From Beta vulgaris subsp. vulgaris (Eukaryota; Streptophyta; Magnoliopsida; Caryophyllales; Amaranthaceae), in NCBI RefSeq assembly GCF_026745355.1, contig NC_079202.1, forward strand, positions 36,364,846 to 36,428,845: a stretch of 64,000 nt of DNA, read 5' to 3'. Positions 1 to 10,530 of the stretch are shown here, piece after piece. The notes below the pieces were generated by a model. The model saw nothing but the letters and a program-made list of their open reading frames with translations, did no database searches and had not been told where the DNA came from. The position numbers and the translations under genes are program-made. The first letter of the stretch is position 1. Each line of letters opens with the position of its first letter.

Positions 1-1963
1 CCGAAAATGATAATATAGACTTATGCGCTGATATATCGATAGAAGAAGTAAAAGCTGCTCTGTTTGATCTAGCACCGGATAAATCTCCGGGTCCAGATGG
101 TTTTACTCCTTTCTTCTATCAAAAGTATTGGACTCTTGTGGGAAACTCAGTGTATAGGGCTATTAAAGCCTTTTTTCACTCAGGAAAAATTTTAAAAGAA
201 ATTAATCATACTTTTATCACTCTAATTCCTAAAATAGAAGCTCCTTCTAACCCAAATCATTTTCGACCTATTAGTCTTTGCTCAACTATTTATAAAATTA
301 TTTCAAAAATTATGGCTAATAGATTGAAAGTAGTGTTGGGTCGGATTATTCATCCTTTACAAGGGGTTTTGTCCCCGAAAGACAAATTCAAGATAATATT
401 TTATTAGCTCATGAAGTGTTTCATTCTTTTAAGAATAAAAAAGGAAGAGAAGGGTGGTTAGCTATTAAATTAGATATGGAAAAAGCTTATGATAGACTAG
501 AGTGGAGCTTTATTTTTGCAACTTTTAAAAAAATTTGGGTTTTTTTTTAGAAATGGATTAATTGGCTCCATTAATGCATTACAACTGTGTCTCCGTATTG
601 TTAATGGTATTCCTGGAGATATGTTCTTCCCTTCTAGAGGTATTCGTCAAGGAGATCCTCTGTCTCCGTACATTTTTATTCTATGTGCAGAAATTTTAGC
701 TCGCCAATTGTTTCAAGCTAGTTCTATAGATTCTAATTGATAGGGCTCACTCTTGGTCATTCTAGAGTTAACATTCCTTTTTTAACTTTTGCGGATGATA
801 CAATGATTTTTGCAAAAGCTAAAGTAGAAAGTTGTCATGCTATAAAATCTATTCTTAACAAGTACTGCTCAATGTCAGGCCAACTTGTCAATTTTCATAA
901 GTCTGCTTTTCAATGTACTACAAATACTCCAACAGAATTATTAAGTGTTTTTCAAAATATTCTCCAGATGGAAGATCTCTATCACTAGGTAACTATTTGG
1001 GTTGCCCAATCATTATAGCAAGGTCACAAATGCAACTTTTAGCTATTCAAGAAAAAGTCTCCTCTCAGCTTACCAAGTGGAGAGCCAATTCTCTATCTCA
1101 AGCAGGTAGAGCATTTTAATTCAGTCTAATCTAGCTTCTAAAGCTAGCTTTCAAATGCAAAGTTTTACTCTCCCTCCTTATCCTCTCTTCTCTAGATAAA
1201 AACTATAGGAATTTTCTTTGGAATAAAGATCGAATTCTAAAGCTCCTAACTTGATAGGTTGGGATAAGATTTGTACCCTAAAAAATTTGGAGGATTGGGG
1301 TTGAGAAAAGCTAAAACTAATAACTTAGCTCTTCAGTTTAAACTTCTTTGGAAAATAATTAGGATGCCTAATAATTTATGGGTCAAACTCGTTAAGCAAA
1401 AATATTTAAAACAAGACACCTTATTCACTTATAAAACTAAAGCTAATGTATCTTGGCAATGGCGTAAACTAATGTCGCTTCGTACGCCTTTTAAGCAAGG
1501 TCTTAGATGGATGGTGGGGAATGGGGAGAATATCTCATTTTGGAATGACAATTGGGTGTTTAATTACCCTATTAAAAATAAGTACTCCCCTATATTGGGT
1601 CAGAGGAGTTGATGGTTAATTTTTTCATTACAGATTCTGCTCAATGGAATAAAGAACTTCTCTTAAATTATGTTCCGATTAATGTAGTGATATATTTAAA
1701 AATTTTATCCCTTATAATAGATGGCAGATAGGATTTTTTGGGGTCTTACTGCAGATGGAGAATATTCGGTTAAATCAGGTGCTGCTCTGCTTCAAGGGTA
1801 TGGCTTAGATCCGCCCAACCAGGTTAGGTTTGCTTGGATTTGGGGTTTGTCCATATACCACCCAAGATTAAATTCTTTTTGTGGAAAATTTGTCAGAATG
1901 GTCTTCCTACTAAAAAGAGATTAGAAATGAGTCATGTTTTCCTTCCTTTAAAGTGTGTTTTTT
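1..1963 (+). pseudogene. LINE ORF2 reverse transcriptase, N-terminal part, frameshifted
   Basis: Pieces of one reverse transcriptase lie in several + frames. Recognisable motifs in order are KSPGPDG just after the left edge (about 80-105), FRPISLC (about 268), KLDMEKAYDR (about 468-498), RGIRQGDPLSP (about 637-669) and the FADD catalytic box (about 790). Downstream pieces at 1271-1612 and 1721-1924 belong to the connecting and zf-RVT regions (for example WRKLMSLRTPFKQGLRWMVG). The enzyme would copy element RNA at a nicked target. Frame breaks near 380, 515, 735, 960 and 1110, and stops near 1610, make it non-coding today. The end is set by the CACTA insertion, not by a stop codon. Confidence 0.9.
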
Positions 1964-3464
1964 CACTAGTAGAATAAATGCTACTTGCTGCGGTTAAAAA
2001 GTGCCCTATTGCGACGGTTTTGGCCGCGCAGCAATTAAGGGGGCAGCAATAGGTAATTAATATATTGCTGCGGTTTTAAACCGCATCAATATTTGAATTT
2101 ATTGCTGCGGTTTTTGATTAAAACCGCAGCGATATGTATTTTTTAATATAAAAAAATTCGAACATATTGCTGCGGTTTTTTACCAAAAACCGCAGCAATA
2201 TGTATCACAGTTCAAAAAATTTTTTTTTTTTTTTTGATATTTATATACGAAATTAAAGTGTAAAAAAAAAAACTTAACTAAACATACAAACGAGATCTGC
2301 TGCATCAATACACTAACTTTCCCAAAGAAACACTAACTTTAAAAAGTTAGATTAACAGATCTGCATCTATAATACAAACCTACAACAATGATATGCTGAA
2401 ATGAAAAAAACAGGAAAAAAAAAATTTCATTCACCAAAAAAGAAATAAAAAGTAAATTTGATATGCTGAAATGAAAAAAAGAGAATTTTTTTTTTTGCTA
2501 AACTAAAACAATGAACATTACAAACCGATCTACAACAAACGAAAAAAAAAAGATAAAAAAATGGAAAAAATAAAAAACTGCTGAAATTACATTAAAAAAA
2601 CGAAAATTTACAAACAAAATGAAAATTTACAAACGAATGAATCTACAACAAACGAATGAACCTACAACAAACGAATGAATCTGGATGAGTAAACCCACGA
2701 ACGAACGAATCTGGCGGATGAATAAACCCACGAACGGACCTGGCGGACGTCGACGGTAGTGTATGGTTGAAGACGAACGGTCGACGGTAATGTGGTGGTT
2801 GAAGACGAACGATCGACGGTGTGTGTGGTTGAAGACGAATGGTCGACGGTTGTGCGTGGTTGAAGACGGATAGTCGTGCGTGAAGACGAACAGTCGACGG
2901 CCGGTCGACGACCGTGGTTGAAGAGAGACGAACTCGAGAGGATGAGAGAGAGACGAGCTCGAGAGGATGAGAGAGAGACGAGCTCGAGAGGATGAGAGAG
3001 AGACGAACTCGAGAGGATGAGAGAGGGACGAACGCGAGAGGGTTCGAGGAGGAGAGAGAGGGTAAGAGAGGAGAGAGAGAGGGGAAGAGAGGTGCGTGAG
3101 AGGGAAAGAGAGGCGTGAGTGAGAGGAGCGCTTAATACCCTAGTTAAATTATTTTTTTTATTATATCTAAAAACTATTGCTGCGGTTTTTATCTAGCAAC
3201 CGCAGCAATACGTACAAAAATTAATTTTTATATTATTTTAATATATTGCTGCGGTTTATTGTCAGAAACCGCAGCAATATATTTTGTCAAATAGTCAACA
3301 ATTTTCAAAAATTTTCGTCCAAACCATATTGCTGCGGTTTTGGGTCAAAACCGCAGCAATATGGTTATTTTATATTTTTTCTTTTCTTTTTACGTTATAT
3401 ATTGCTGCGTATGGGTAAAACTGCAGCAATATCAGCGCAGCAAATAGCATTTATTCTACTAGTG
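1964..3464. mobile_element. Non-autonomous CACTA element, family 1 copy 1
   Basis: The element starts CACTAGTAGAATAAATG and ends with its reverse complement (…CATTTATTCTACTAGTG). It is flanked by TTT at 1961-1963 and 3465-3467, the 3-bp duplication typical of CACTA (En/Spm) elements. Both subterminal regions carry the 12-base motif TTGCTGCGGTTT in head-to-head pairs, forming ~36-bp palindromes (about 2040-2210 and 3175-3430). The interior has degenerate ~35-bp repeats with GGTTGAAGACGAACGGTCGA (about 2750-2890) and ~30-bp GA-rich repeats (about 2929-3030). No transposase is present. The GA-rich block near the right end matches the CT-rich block near the left end of copies 2 and 3, so this copy is inverted relative to them. 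Confidence 0.93.
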
Positions 3465-3467
3465 TTT

Positions 3468-4273
3468 GTAACTTTCACTCTGAAGATGACCATCACTTAT
3501 TTCTAGACTGTCCTTTTATGCATGATGTTTTAGAAATAGTTAATGTCAATGGTGTTTTTTCTCCCCTTCCTATTAATAATAATGATCTTTCTTTTATTGA
3601 GTATTTTTGCAATCTTAAGTCTTGTTTGACTCTTAAGAACCTCAATTTCTATGCTATTGTGTGGTGGTTCATTTGGTATGCTAGAAATAGTATCACATTT
3701 CGTCACGAAAGCTTTTCTCCTGCCAAATTAGGAGCTATGATCAAAGCTTATATGCGTAACCTAGATTGTTCCTGTTCTAATTTTTCCAATCTGGAATATA
3801 GTCAACAAGTTGTTAAAGCAGCTAAAAAGCCTAGACATAATATTATTTGGTCCCCTCCTCCTCTTGATTTTATTAAACTTAATTTTGATGGTTCCAAGTT
3901 GCAGGATGGTAGCACAGCTTATGGATTTGTTATTAGAGATGCTGTGGGAAATCTTTTGCTTAGTGGTGCTAATGCCATTGCTGATAATAATTCTATTTTA
4001 GTTGCTGAGACCTGGGGTCTAAGAGAAGGTATAAGGGGAGCTCTCTATCTGGGGGCTAAGAATATTATTATTGAGGGTGATAATCTCTCGGTTATTCAAG
4101 CAATCAAAAGAGTCTGGAAAATTCCCTGGTCCATCAATGCTCTTATTAATGATGCAGCGGATGATTTGAGAAAATTTGATAAGTATAATATTCAGCATGT
4201 TTTTAGAGAAGCGAATTCTGCTGCCGACTGGATGGCACATCATGGCCATTCCACTACTAATCTCTGTTATTGA
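3468..4273 (+). pseudogene. LINE ORF2 C-terminus: zf-RVT remnant and RNase H-like domain
   Basis: The frame resumes right after the CACTA insertion. It begins with the rest of the zinc-finger segment (EDDHH near 3483, LDCPF near 3508), then an open frame at 3518-4273 (251 codons). WWFIWYARN (about 3661-3690) and LNFDGS (about 3878-3896) mark the start of an RVT_3-type RNase H domain. Acidic residues follow in AETWGLREG and EGDN, with FREANSAADWMAHHG at the end, as in plant L1-type LINEs. The frame ends in TGA and is followed by about 100 bp of 3' UTR and the A-tail at 4372. This segment is still open, but it lacks its own start and is cut off from the RT. Confidence 0.9.
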
Positions 4274-4441
4274 TTTGAATCTCCTGATATTGCTTTTTCC
4301 ACGATCATCCGTAAGGATGCTTTAGGGTGGCCTGTTAATTGGATTTCTCCCTAGTTTCTATTTTTCTGGCTAAAAAAAAAAAAATCAATATACAAGGCCC
4401 AACATCCATATTCTACATCCAACTCTATACAAGTCTTTTGA

Positions 4442-4606
4442 GAGTCTGTTTTCTTCGACATAAAACAACTAAACTGAATTGAACTGAACTGAATTGAATT
4501 GAACTGAACTGAATTGAGCAGAACTTAATTGAACTGATTGCAACTTAACTGAATAGAACTGAACTGAATTGAACTAAACTGAATATAAGCTATGGAAAAC
4601 AGGCCC
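4442..4606. mobile_element. Small PIF/Harbinger-like MITE rich in AACTGAATTG
   Basis: The ends GAGTCTGTTTTC and (reverse complement) GGGCCTGTTTTC form an imperfect inverted repeat, flanked by TGA (4439-4441) and TAA (4607-4609), one mismatch from a 3-bp duplication. The core (about 4459-4590) is an array of GAACTGAATT variants. There is no coding capacity. The superfamily is inferred only from the 3-bp flank and TIR style. Confidence 0.5.
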
Positions 4607-4609
4607 TAA

Positions 4610-5215
4610 ATCCATCAGACCCTTGTGGCCCTTGCTTCCGCTCCGATGTGGGAGCTTTCAAATCCCGACAGAAAAGTCACTACTGGCGCTACAACAACTT
4701 GTTTATTTTTTAAAGTCCAATGTTCTCTTACTTCCTCTAAATGTCGGATATGTAACCAAAATAATTATGTTTAGCAAGAGGAGTGCATTTTTTGAATGGT
4801 CAAATAAATTTGCAAATGTTGCTAGCCTCAATAATAGTAGAAGTAGAAAATTTTATTTCATATTTACAAATGGAGACTTCATATAATGTCCAACATTATA
4901 AATAACACAAATCAAACAAGAAGTATAATTAAAGACTTAAAGGGTAATAAGATTATATAGGGAAAATAAGGTTAGTGTATCGATGTGGGACATTACTAAT
5001 TTACATAAAAACTATTTAAAATAATTCTGAGCTTGTTCACGAACTTTCGAGCCGAACTTAAGGAGGCTCAGGCTCGACTCGTTAAGGTCTCGAGCCGATC
5101 CCGAACTCGAGTCGAGCCCTCTCGAACCGAGCTTTGACCGATCCGAGATGAAAGTTTTGGGGTATTTTGCGAGGGAGGTCCAAGTTGTTGAAGATGGTAA
5201 TTGGTATTAGACTTT
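4610..5215. other. Intergenic sequence, no gene seen
   Basis: AT-rich sequence between the MITE and the copia LTR. It contains GATGTGGGACATT at about 4983-4996, a string often seen near plant LTR ends, and a CTCGAGC-rich degenerate stretch at about 5030-5145. Neither could be assigned to an element with both ends. The open frame at 4623-4886 has no recognisable motif. Confidence 0.5.
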
Positions 5216-6232
5216 TGTTGAACCCTAATTTTTTATAGGACAAAGGAACAAAGATGTAAACTATATATTAAACTAACAAGTTGTTAAGTGAATGAATATA
5301 CAAGGTATCAATGAAAGGAACAAAGAGAATACTAAGTCAAAGAAGAAATCAAGTTAAATTTTGAACAATAAGTGAAGATGCTCAAAGATTAAGTACTGGA
5401 GTAGCATTGGAGCAAGAAGGTCAAAGCAAGACCTTTTATTTCTAGTTGCTATGTAAAGAAACGAGTAAGAATTGGTAAGGAACTGTAGCAATTTAGAATG
5501 AGAATGAACGTAAGTTCCTTTATAAGGAACAGACGAACTAACACTGTCATATTAAGTTTAAAGAAACTAACTATTAAAAAGAACTTAGACATAAGATAAA
5601 ACAGTATAACGGTTAATAATGTCGTTTGAGTGATTTATGCCCAGATTCTAGGAAACCGTTTTATTAAACTAAAAAAATATGATTTTAAGGAAGATCTTGT
5701 TAAGGAAAAGATTTTATTTTTATGAGATAATAAATATCCTTTTCGGTTTCATGTAAAATATTTGAAGGATAATATTTTTGGTAAAAGGATTTTATTTTGG
5801 TTTTATTAATTAAAGCAGATTTTTGATTTACTGCCTAAGTGGTTGCTAAATTTAAGGAAGCAGTAAAAGATCCACAACCCACGTTTAACAGAGATCTTGG
5901 AGATCACGGGTGTCAAATAGGAAAGTGTTCCTCTAGTTAAGGAACATCATGGGAAAATGTTTTTACCACTAACACATGATTTTATCCCACGTTTTCTAAG
6001 TTATCACTGCTATAAATACTAATGTCTAATTAAGTTCCAATTTGTGTCTGACCAAGTCATTTAGTGAGTTTATAACTAAGTAAAGTTTCAGTGCCTTCAT
6101 TCTCTCATAAAAGCCATTTGTTCTTCACCTTCTTACTCTATTCCACTAAGCTATCATTGATCATTGTAATTTTGGTTTTGGGGTAAGGGAACTTTGAGTA
6201 AAGTTCTGTAACAGAGAAATTTTGAGTGAAGT

Positions 6233-7806
6233 CACTAGTAGAATAATTGATATTTGCTGCGGTAGTATTGCTGCGGTTTTACCCATACGCAGCAATATAT
6301 CACGTAAAAAGAAAATGTAAAATATGAACTAAGGATATTGCTACGGTTTCGGCCTAAAACCGCAGCAATATGGTGTCAAGAGGAAATTTTTTGAAAAAAG
6401 TTAACTATTGGACCAGAGATATTGCTGCGGTTTTTAACAAAAACCGCAGCAATATATTAAAATAACATTAAAAAATAATATTTTAATATATTGCTGCGGT
6501 TTTTAACAAAAACCGCAGCAATATCTTTAAAAAAATAATAAGGCGCCTCGTTCCCTTAGTATATAAAGCGTGTGACTTAGGGTTCTTTTTTCCTCCTTTC
6601 ATCTCTCTCGGGCAGTAGCGCCTCTTTCCCCGTTCAAATCTCACGCCTCACTCTCTCATCCTCTCTCTCCTCTCATCCTCTCTCTCCTGACTCCTCTCAT
6701 ACTCTCTTAACAGCGAACGCAAACAACTTCTCCATTTGAAGCTCGACTCCATCGTTTTAGTGACATTTTCGACAAGTCAAGAATCGGTGACTGAGATTTT
6801 GGTTTAATATGTCACACGCAAGATTAAGATGGGGTTCGATACACTAGAAACAGTGTTTGGTTTAAGATGCACAAATCCCCTTTTAGGTTTTTCGTCATGT
6901 TTGATAGTGTAAGTACCTACATTATCTACCATCAGTATTCTTGTTCGAATCGAAATTTTTGGTTGAGTCATTTTCGGCCTCCGATGAAGCGAAATTCGGC
7001 CTCCATTCTCACATCTCTCAGACGTATCATCTCGAGATTTCTGTTTCTTTTTTCATTTTTTTCGGTTCTTTCCCCTTTTTTCGGTTTTTTCATTTTTTTC
7101 GTTTTTTTTAAAGATCTGGTTGTTAACTTTATTTTTTTCCTTGTAGATCTTTTATTGTTTGCTTTTTCATTTTAGATAGTTTTTTTAGATCTGTTTGTTG
7201 TTAATTTTTAGTTTTAGATCGTTTTTTTTGTTTTTTCGATCTGTTGTTATTTTTTTAGTTTTAGATCTTTTTTCTGTTTTTTTGATCTGTTTACTATTTT
7301 TTTAGATTTTTTTAAGTTGATTCTTCATTTTATTCTTTTGTAATATTGATGTAATTAGATTTTTCATTTTTATATATTAATGAAATTCATGTCATTTTAT
7401 CTTTAATTTGTCTGCGAATTTAATGGATAGTGAATGGGTTAGTGGTTTGGTTTTAATATTTCAAATTTATTCGGCAAATGAAAAAAAAAAATTATCTGGA
7501 CGAGGATATATTGCTGCGGTTTTGGCTAGAAACCGCAGCAGTATAGTGGAATTTTCTGCTAAAAATAATAATATTGCTACGGTTTTGGCTAGAAACCGCA
7601 ACAATATACTGGATTTTTATGATATAAAATAATATTATTGCTGCGGTTTACGCTAGAAACCGCAGCAATATGTTGAAATATTGCTGTGGTTAAAAACTGC
7701 AGCAATATATTTTTTACCTATTGCTGCCCCCTTAATTGTTGCGCGCCTAAAACCACAGCAATAGACCACTTTTTGACCGCAGCAAATAGTAATTATTCTA
7801 CTAGTG
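6233..7806. mobile_element. Non-autonomous CACTA element, family 1 copy 2
   Basis: The TIRs are CACTAGTAGAATAATTG and its complement, with AGT duplications at 6230-6232 and 7807-7809. Four palindromes of TTGCTGCGGTTT pairs occupy the left end (about 6268-6301, 6334-6371, 6419-6456, 6487-6525) and about five the right end (about 7507-7764). Between them lie a TATATAAAG box at about 6559-6568, a CT-rich leader (about 6580-6710) and a T-rich, GATCT-containing stretch (about 7020-7400) that looks like a first intron. No transposase is present. The element sits inside the copia 5' LTR. Confidence 0.93.
6559..6568 (+). promoter_or_regulatory. TATA-like box inside CACTA copy 2
   Basis: TATATAAAG is followed by a CT-rich leader of about 130 bp. 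The order TATA, CT-rich leader, T-rich tract resembles a plant promoter with a 5' UTR and intron. It may be what is left of the transposase promoter of the autonomous parent. Function is inferred. Confidence 0.4.
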
Positions 7807-8148
7807 AGTGAGTTAAGATGACAAAAATTCAAGTGAAGTTGAGAGGAATAGTTGTTAGTGGAACAGTTGTTCAGGAACTTGAGTTTAGGAACTCAAGGTG
7901 TGACTCGTGAGTAGAATTAGGTTGTAACAAAGTTGTTTGGACTAATTAGTGAAAGTGTTTAGTTTAAAATCTCTAGTGGTCGAGGTTGTTTCTTCTTGTT
8001 GGGCCCAAGAAGTTTTTCCTCCTAAAAATCTTTTGTGTTCCTTTAACTTGTTTCTTTGTTTAAGTTTTATAATTCCGCAAAAAGTTACGTTTATTTCTAC
8101 AAATACAATTTACGCACCCTCTTGTACTGTTCCTAGTGAAATAACAAT

Positions 8149-8163
8149 TGGTATCATACCAGA
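8149..8163 (+). other. Copia primer binding site (initiator Met tRNA type)
   Basis: TGGTATCATACCAGAAC starts two bases after the 5' LTR. The first eight bases match the usual plant tRNA-iMet site TGGTATCAGAGC; the rest has drifted. Confidence 0.75.
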
Positions 8164-8210
8164 ACTCACGAAAAATAAGAAACCCTTTTGAGAAAAGGAT
8201 CCAAGGAACA

Positions 8211-9212
8211 ATGAACACCACCGAGAAACTTGAGGAAGGTTACACAACACAAAGGTCTCCCATGTTCAAGGGAAAATTATGTTCTTACTGGAAGAATATA
8301 TTGGAGATTTTTCATCGAGGTCGAAAACTACCAGGTTTGGAGAGTTATTGAAGTTGGTGATTTTGAGGTCACAACTTCTATTGAAAAAAAAAAGAGGTAA
8401 TTCCTAATAAATCTTTCTCTGAATATGACAAAGATGATTTTGGAAAAATGGAAGTAAATCCGATGGTTCTTAAACTATTGCATTGTGGACTTGGACCTCA
8501 TGAACACAATAGGATCATGGGATGCAAATCCGCAAAGAAAATATGATATTTACTCGAAGTAACCCATGAAGGAACAAATGAAGTCAAGAGGTCTAAACTT
8601 GATTTACTAATGAATCAATATGAACTGTTCTCCATGAAGGCTAAGGAAAGTATACAACAGAAGTTTACTCATTTTATTAACATTATTAATGAGTTAGCTT
8701 CTCTTGGTAAGTTTATTTCATTAGAGGAACATGTTCAAAAAGTTCTTAGGAGTCTTCCTAAGGATAAATGGATGACTAAGGTCGCTGCTTTACAAGAAAT
8801 AAAAGACTTCAACAAGTTCAACTTGAAACAATTTGTTAGATCACTTATGACTCATGAGCTTCACCTTGATACTGAGTATGGTGAAAGCTATAAGTCAAAA
8901 TCCGTTGTCCTAAAAGCAGATGATGAAGATGACTCCGACTCAGAAGAAGAGGAAGCAACACTCATGGTCCGAAAATTTCGAAAGATGTATAGGAACATGA
9001 AGAATGGGAACTTCAAAGGTAAAACTAAAATATTTTCTAACAAAGCTGCTTGTCATAAATATGGTAGTACAGATCACTTCATTAAGGAATGTCCACTTTG
9101 GGAAAACGACAAGACCAAAGAAAGGAACAAGGAACGCTTTGCTGAAAGGAACAAGGAAGCTAAGGCACCTTTCTCTAAAACGAACGTTCGAAAGGCAATG
9201 ATAACAACTTAG
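8211..9212 (+). pseudogene. Copia gag, UBN2-like, with CCHC zinc knuckle
   Basis: The start ATG at 8211 opens with MNTTEKLEEGY and soon loses frame. Pieces in other frames continue to the long open stretch 8610-9212 (200 codons). The text is that of a copia gag: SYWKN near the start, then QKFTHFINIINELASLG, then a CCHC knuckle written CHKYGSTDHFIKEC at about 9046-9090. The protein would package element RNA into particles. Frame breaks near 8310-8600 and a stop at 9210-9212 separate it from the region downstream. Confidence 0.85.
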
Positions 9213-9275
9213 GGAGATTCAGAAACTGAAGAGGAAGAGGATCAACAAAATGAAGAAACTGTAAATCTTTGCCTC

Positions 9276-9887
9276 ATGGAAAACACTGACATAAAAGAAG
9301 ATAAAGAAAATGTTGAGGTAAGCCAACATATACTTGAATCAGACTTAGATGGAATAACTAGGACTGCAATTTATGATCTTCTTTATGATACAATTCTTGA
9401 ATGTAGAAATGAACATGAAAAAAGTGAACAAATTGTTAAAGTTTGTAAAGAACATATAGAACGGCTTAAGAAAATGAGAATGGATGTTGAAAGCAGGTTC
9501 TTTGACTTGTTTGATAAAAACTTAAAAATCAAGGAACTGCATGAGAGTTTGAAAAATGAAAATTATCTAATCAATTTAGAAATTGCACACCTAAAAGAAT
9601 TTTTCCCTGTTCTAAGTTCCTTTGATATAAGGTCAACCCCTTTGAAAGTTTACAGATCTGAGATCGAAAATTTGAATAAAGAAAAAATAACATTAAAGGA
9701 ACAAATCTGTAATCTTAAGAAAGAACTTGTTGTAACAAGAAACAAAGGCAAAGTGATGGTTGTTCCTAAGTGGATTGAGAGACCACAGACTAAAAGAAAA
9801 GAAGGTCCCGGGTTTGAAAATCACAAGAAGAGGAACAAACTTAAAAAATATGTTGATCTACTTGGTGATAAAATTTGCATGTACTAA
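9276..9887 (+). pseudogene. Copia gag C-terminal region, coiled coil, with decayed second zinc knuckle
   Basis: A 203-codon open frame is rich in Lys, Glu, Leu and Asn and reads as long coiled-coil segments (residues about 45-160, for example EIENLNKEKITLKEQICNLK). It ends CMY followed by a TAA stop. The frame beyond the stop continues GKIGHYITQC, so a second CxxC-GKxGHxxxxC knuckle existed and its second Cys codon position is now a stop. An extended gag with a second knuckle is usual in the SIRE/Maximus lineage. No catalytic motif is present. Confidence 0.7.
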
Positions 9888-10044
9888 GGAAAGATTGGTC
9901 ATTACATAACACAATGTCAACTAAGAACTGGAATGATTGGCAAGAATATGAAATTAAGCAACATGAAATGAATTGCTTAGACCAATGCTAATCAAGAACA
10001 GGAACCCACGAAAAAAGGGGTTCCTACAACTAACTAGTTGATTT

Positions 10045-10335
10045 TTGCAGGTTAGAGTGAGGGGAACATACAATACTTGGTTTCTTGATAGTGGATGTTC
10101 CAAGCACATAACTGGAGACAAATCTAAATTTCTCTCACTCTCAACCTATGAAGGTAGAAGTATGACATTTGGTGACAACAAGAAAGTTAACATAGTTGCC
10201 ATGGGTAAGGTTGGTAAGTCACCATCACATTTCATTGATAATGTTTTTCTAGTTGAAGGATTAAAACACAATCTTTTAAGTATTTCCCAATTCTGTGATA
10301 AGGAAAATAATGTAAAATTTAATAGTGAAAAATAA
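10045..10335 (+). pseudogene. Copia aspartic protease domain
   Basis: The frame contains the active-site box LDSGCSKHITGDKSKF near residues 15-30, then MTFGDN and LKHNLLSISQFCDK, all hallmarks of copia protease and the following pre-integrase segment. The catalytic Asp sits in LDSG. A stop at about 10333 ends this frame, and the next frame (10336-10560) carries on with the pre-integrase remnant. The enzyme would have cut the gag-pol polyprotein. Confidence 0.85.
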
Positions 10336-10525
10336 TTGATCATAAACAATAATTCTAAGAGTGTCATCTTGGAAGGAATAAGGAAAGGAAAAACACATGT
10401 ATTGGATCTTGATCGTGCCATGATGAAACCCATCATAAATAAAACTCCTTGTGAACTTTATTTTGGAAAGAAACCCAATATTACACATTTTAAAATATTT
10501 TGTTGTAAATGTTTTGTTCATAATC
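10336..10525 (+). pseudogene. Copia integrase remnant with the catalytic core deleted
   Basis: The frame reads from a pre-integrase phrase (GKTHVLDLD, about 10388-10414) straight into KPIINKTPCELYFGKKPNI, which normally lies after the integrase core. The zinc-binding and DDE core of integrase, normally several hundred bases, is missing, yet the frame stays open across the joint near 10413-10425. The frame then reaches the chromovirus insertion at 10531 and resumes after 21217. The deletion alone would make the element unable to integrate on its own. Confidence 0.75.
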
Positions 10526-10530
10526 GTGGG

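Larger units (their letters stand above)
1..4384 (+). mobile_element. L1-type LINE, 5'-truncated by the window, split by a CACTA insertion
   Basis: A non-LTR retrotransposon runs in from the left edge and ends in an A-run at 4372-4384. Order of domains: reverse transcriptase (1 to about 1110), connecting region, zinc-finger-like zf-RVT segment (about 1720-1963 and 3468-3530), then an RNase H-like domain (to 4273). Positions 1964-3464 are a later CACTA insertion with a TTT duplication, so the LINE is 1-1963 plus 3468-4384. The 5' end and first ORF lie outside the window, so the LINE's own target duplication cannot be checked. Many frameshifts and stops show that it is dead. The RNase H-like C-terminus is common in plant L1-type LINEs. 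Confidence 0.93.
5216..8146 (+). repeat. 5' LTR of the copia element, interrupted by CACTA copy 2
   Basis: It starts TGTTGAACCCTA and ends GAAATAACA, directly followed by the primer site. Without the 1574-bp CACTA and its 3-bp duplication it is 1354 bp long, against 1353 bp for the solo LTR at 47636-48988, and the two read as copies throughout. Its right end shares the run from GTTGTTTCTTCTTGTTGGGC to the GAAATAACA terminus with that copy. Confidence 0.92.

Noticed and set aside
2040..3430. CRISPR-like spaced palindromic repeats
   Set aside because: Irregular spacing, eukaryotic context and clear CACTA ends; they are subterminal transposon motifs.
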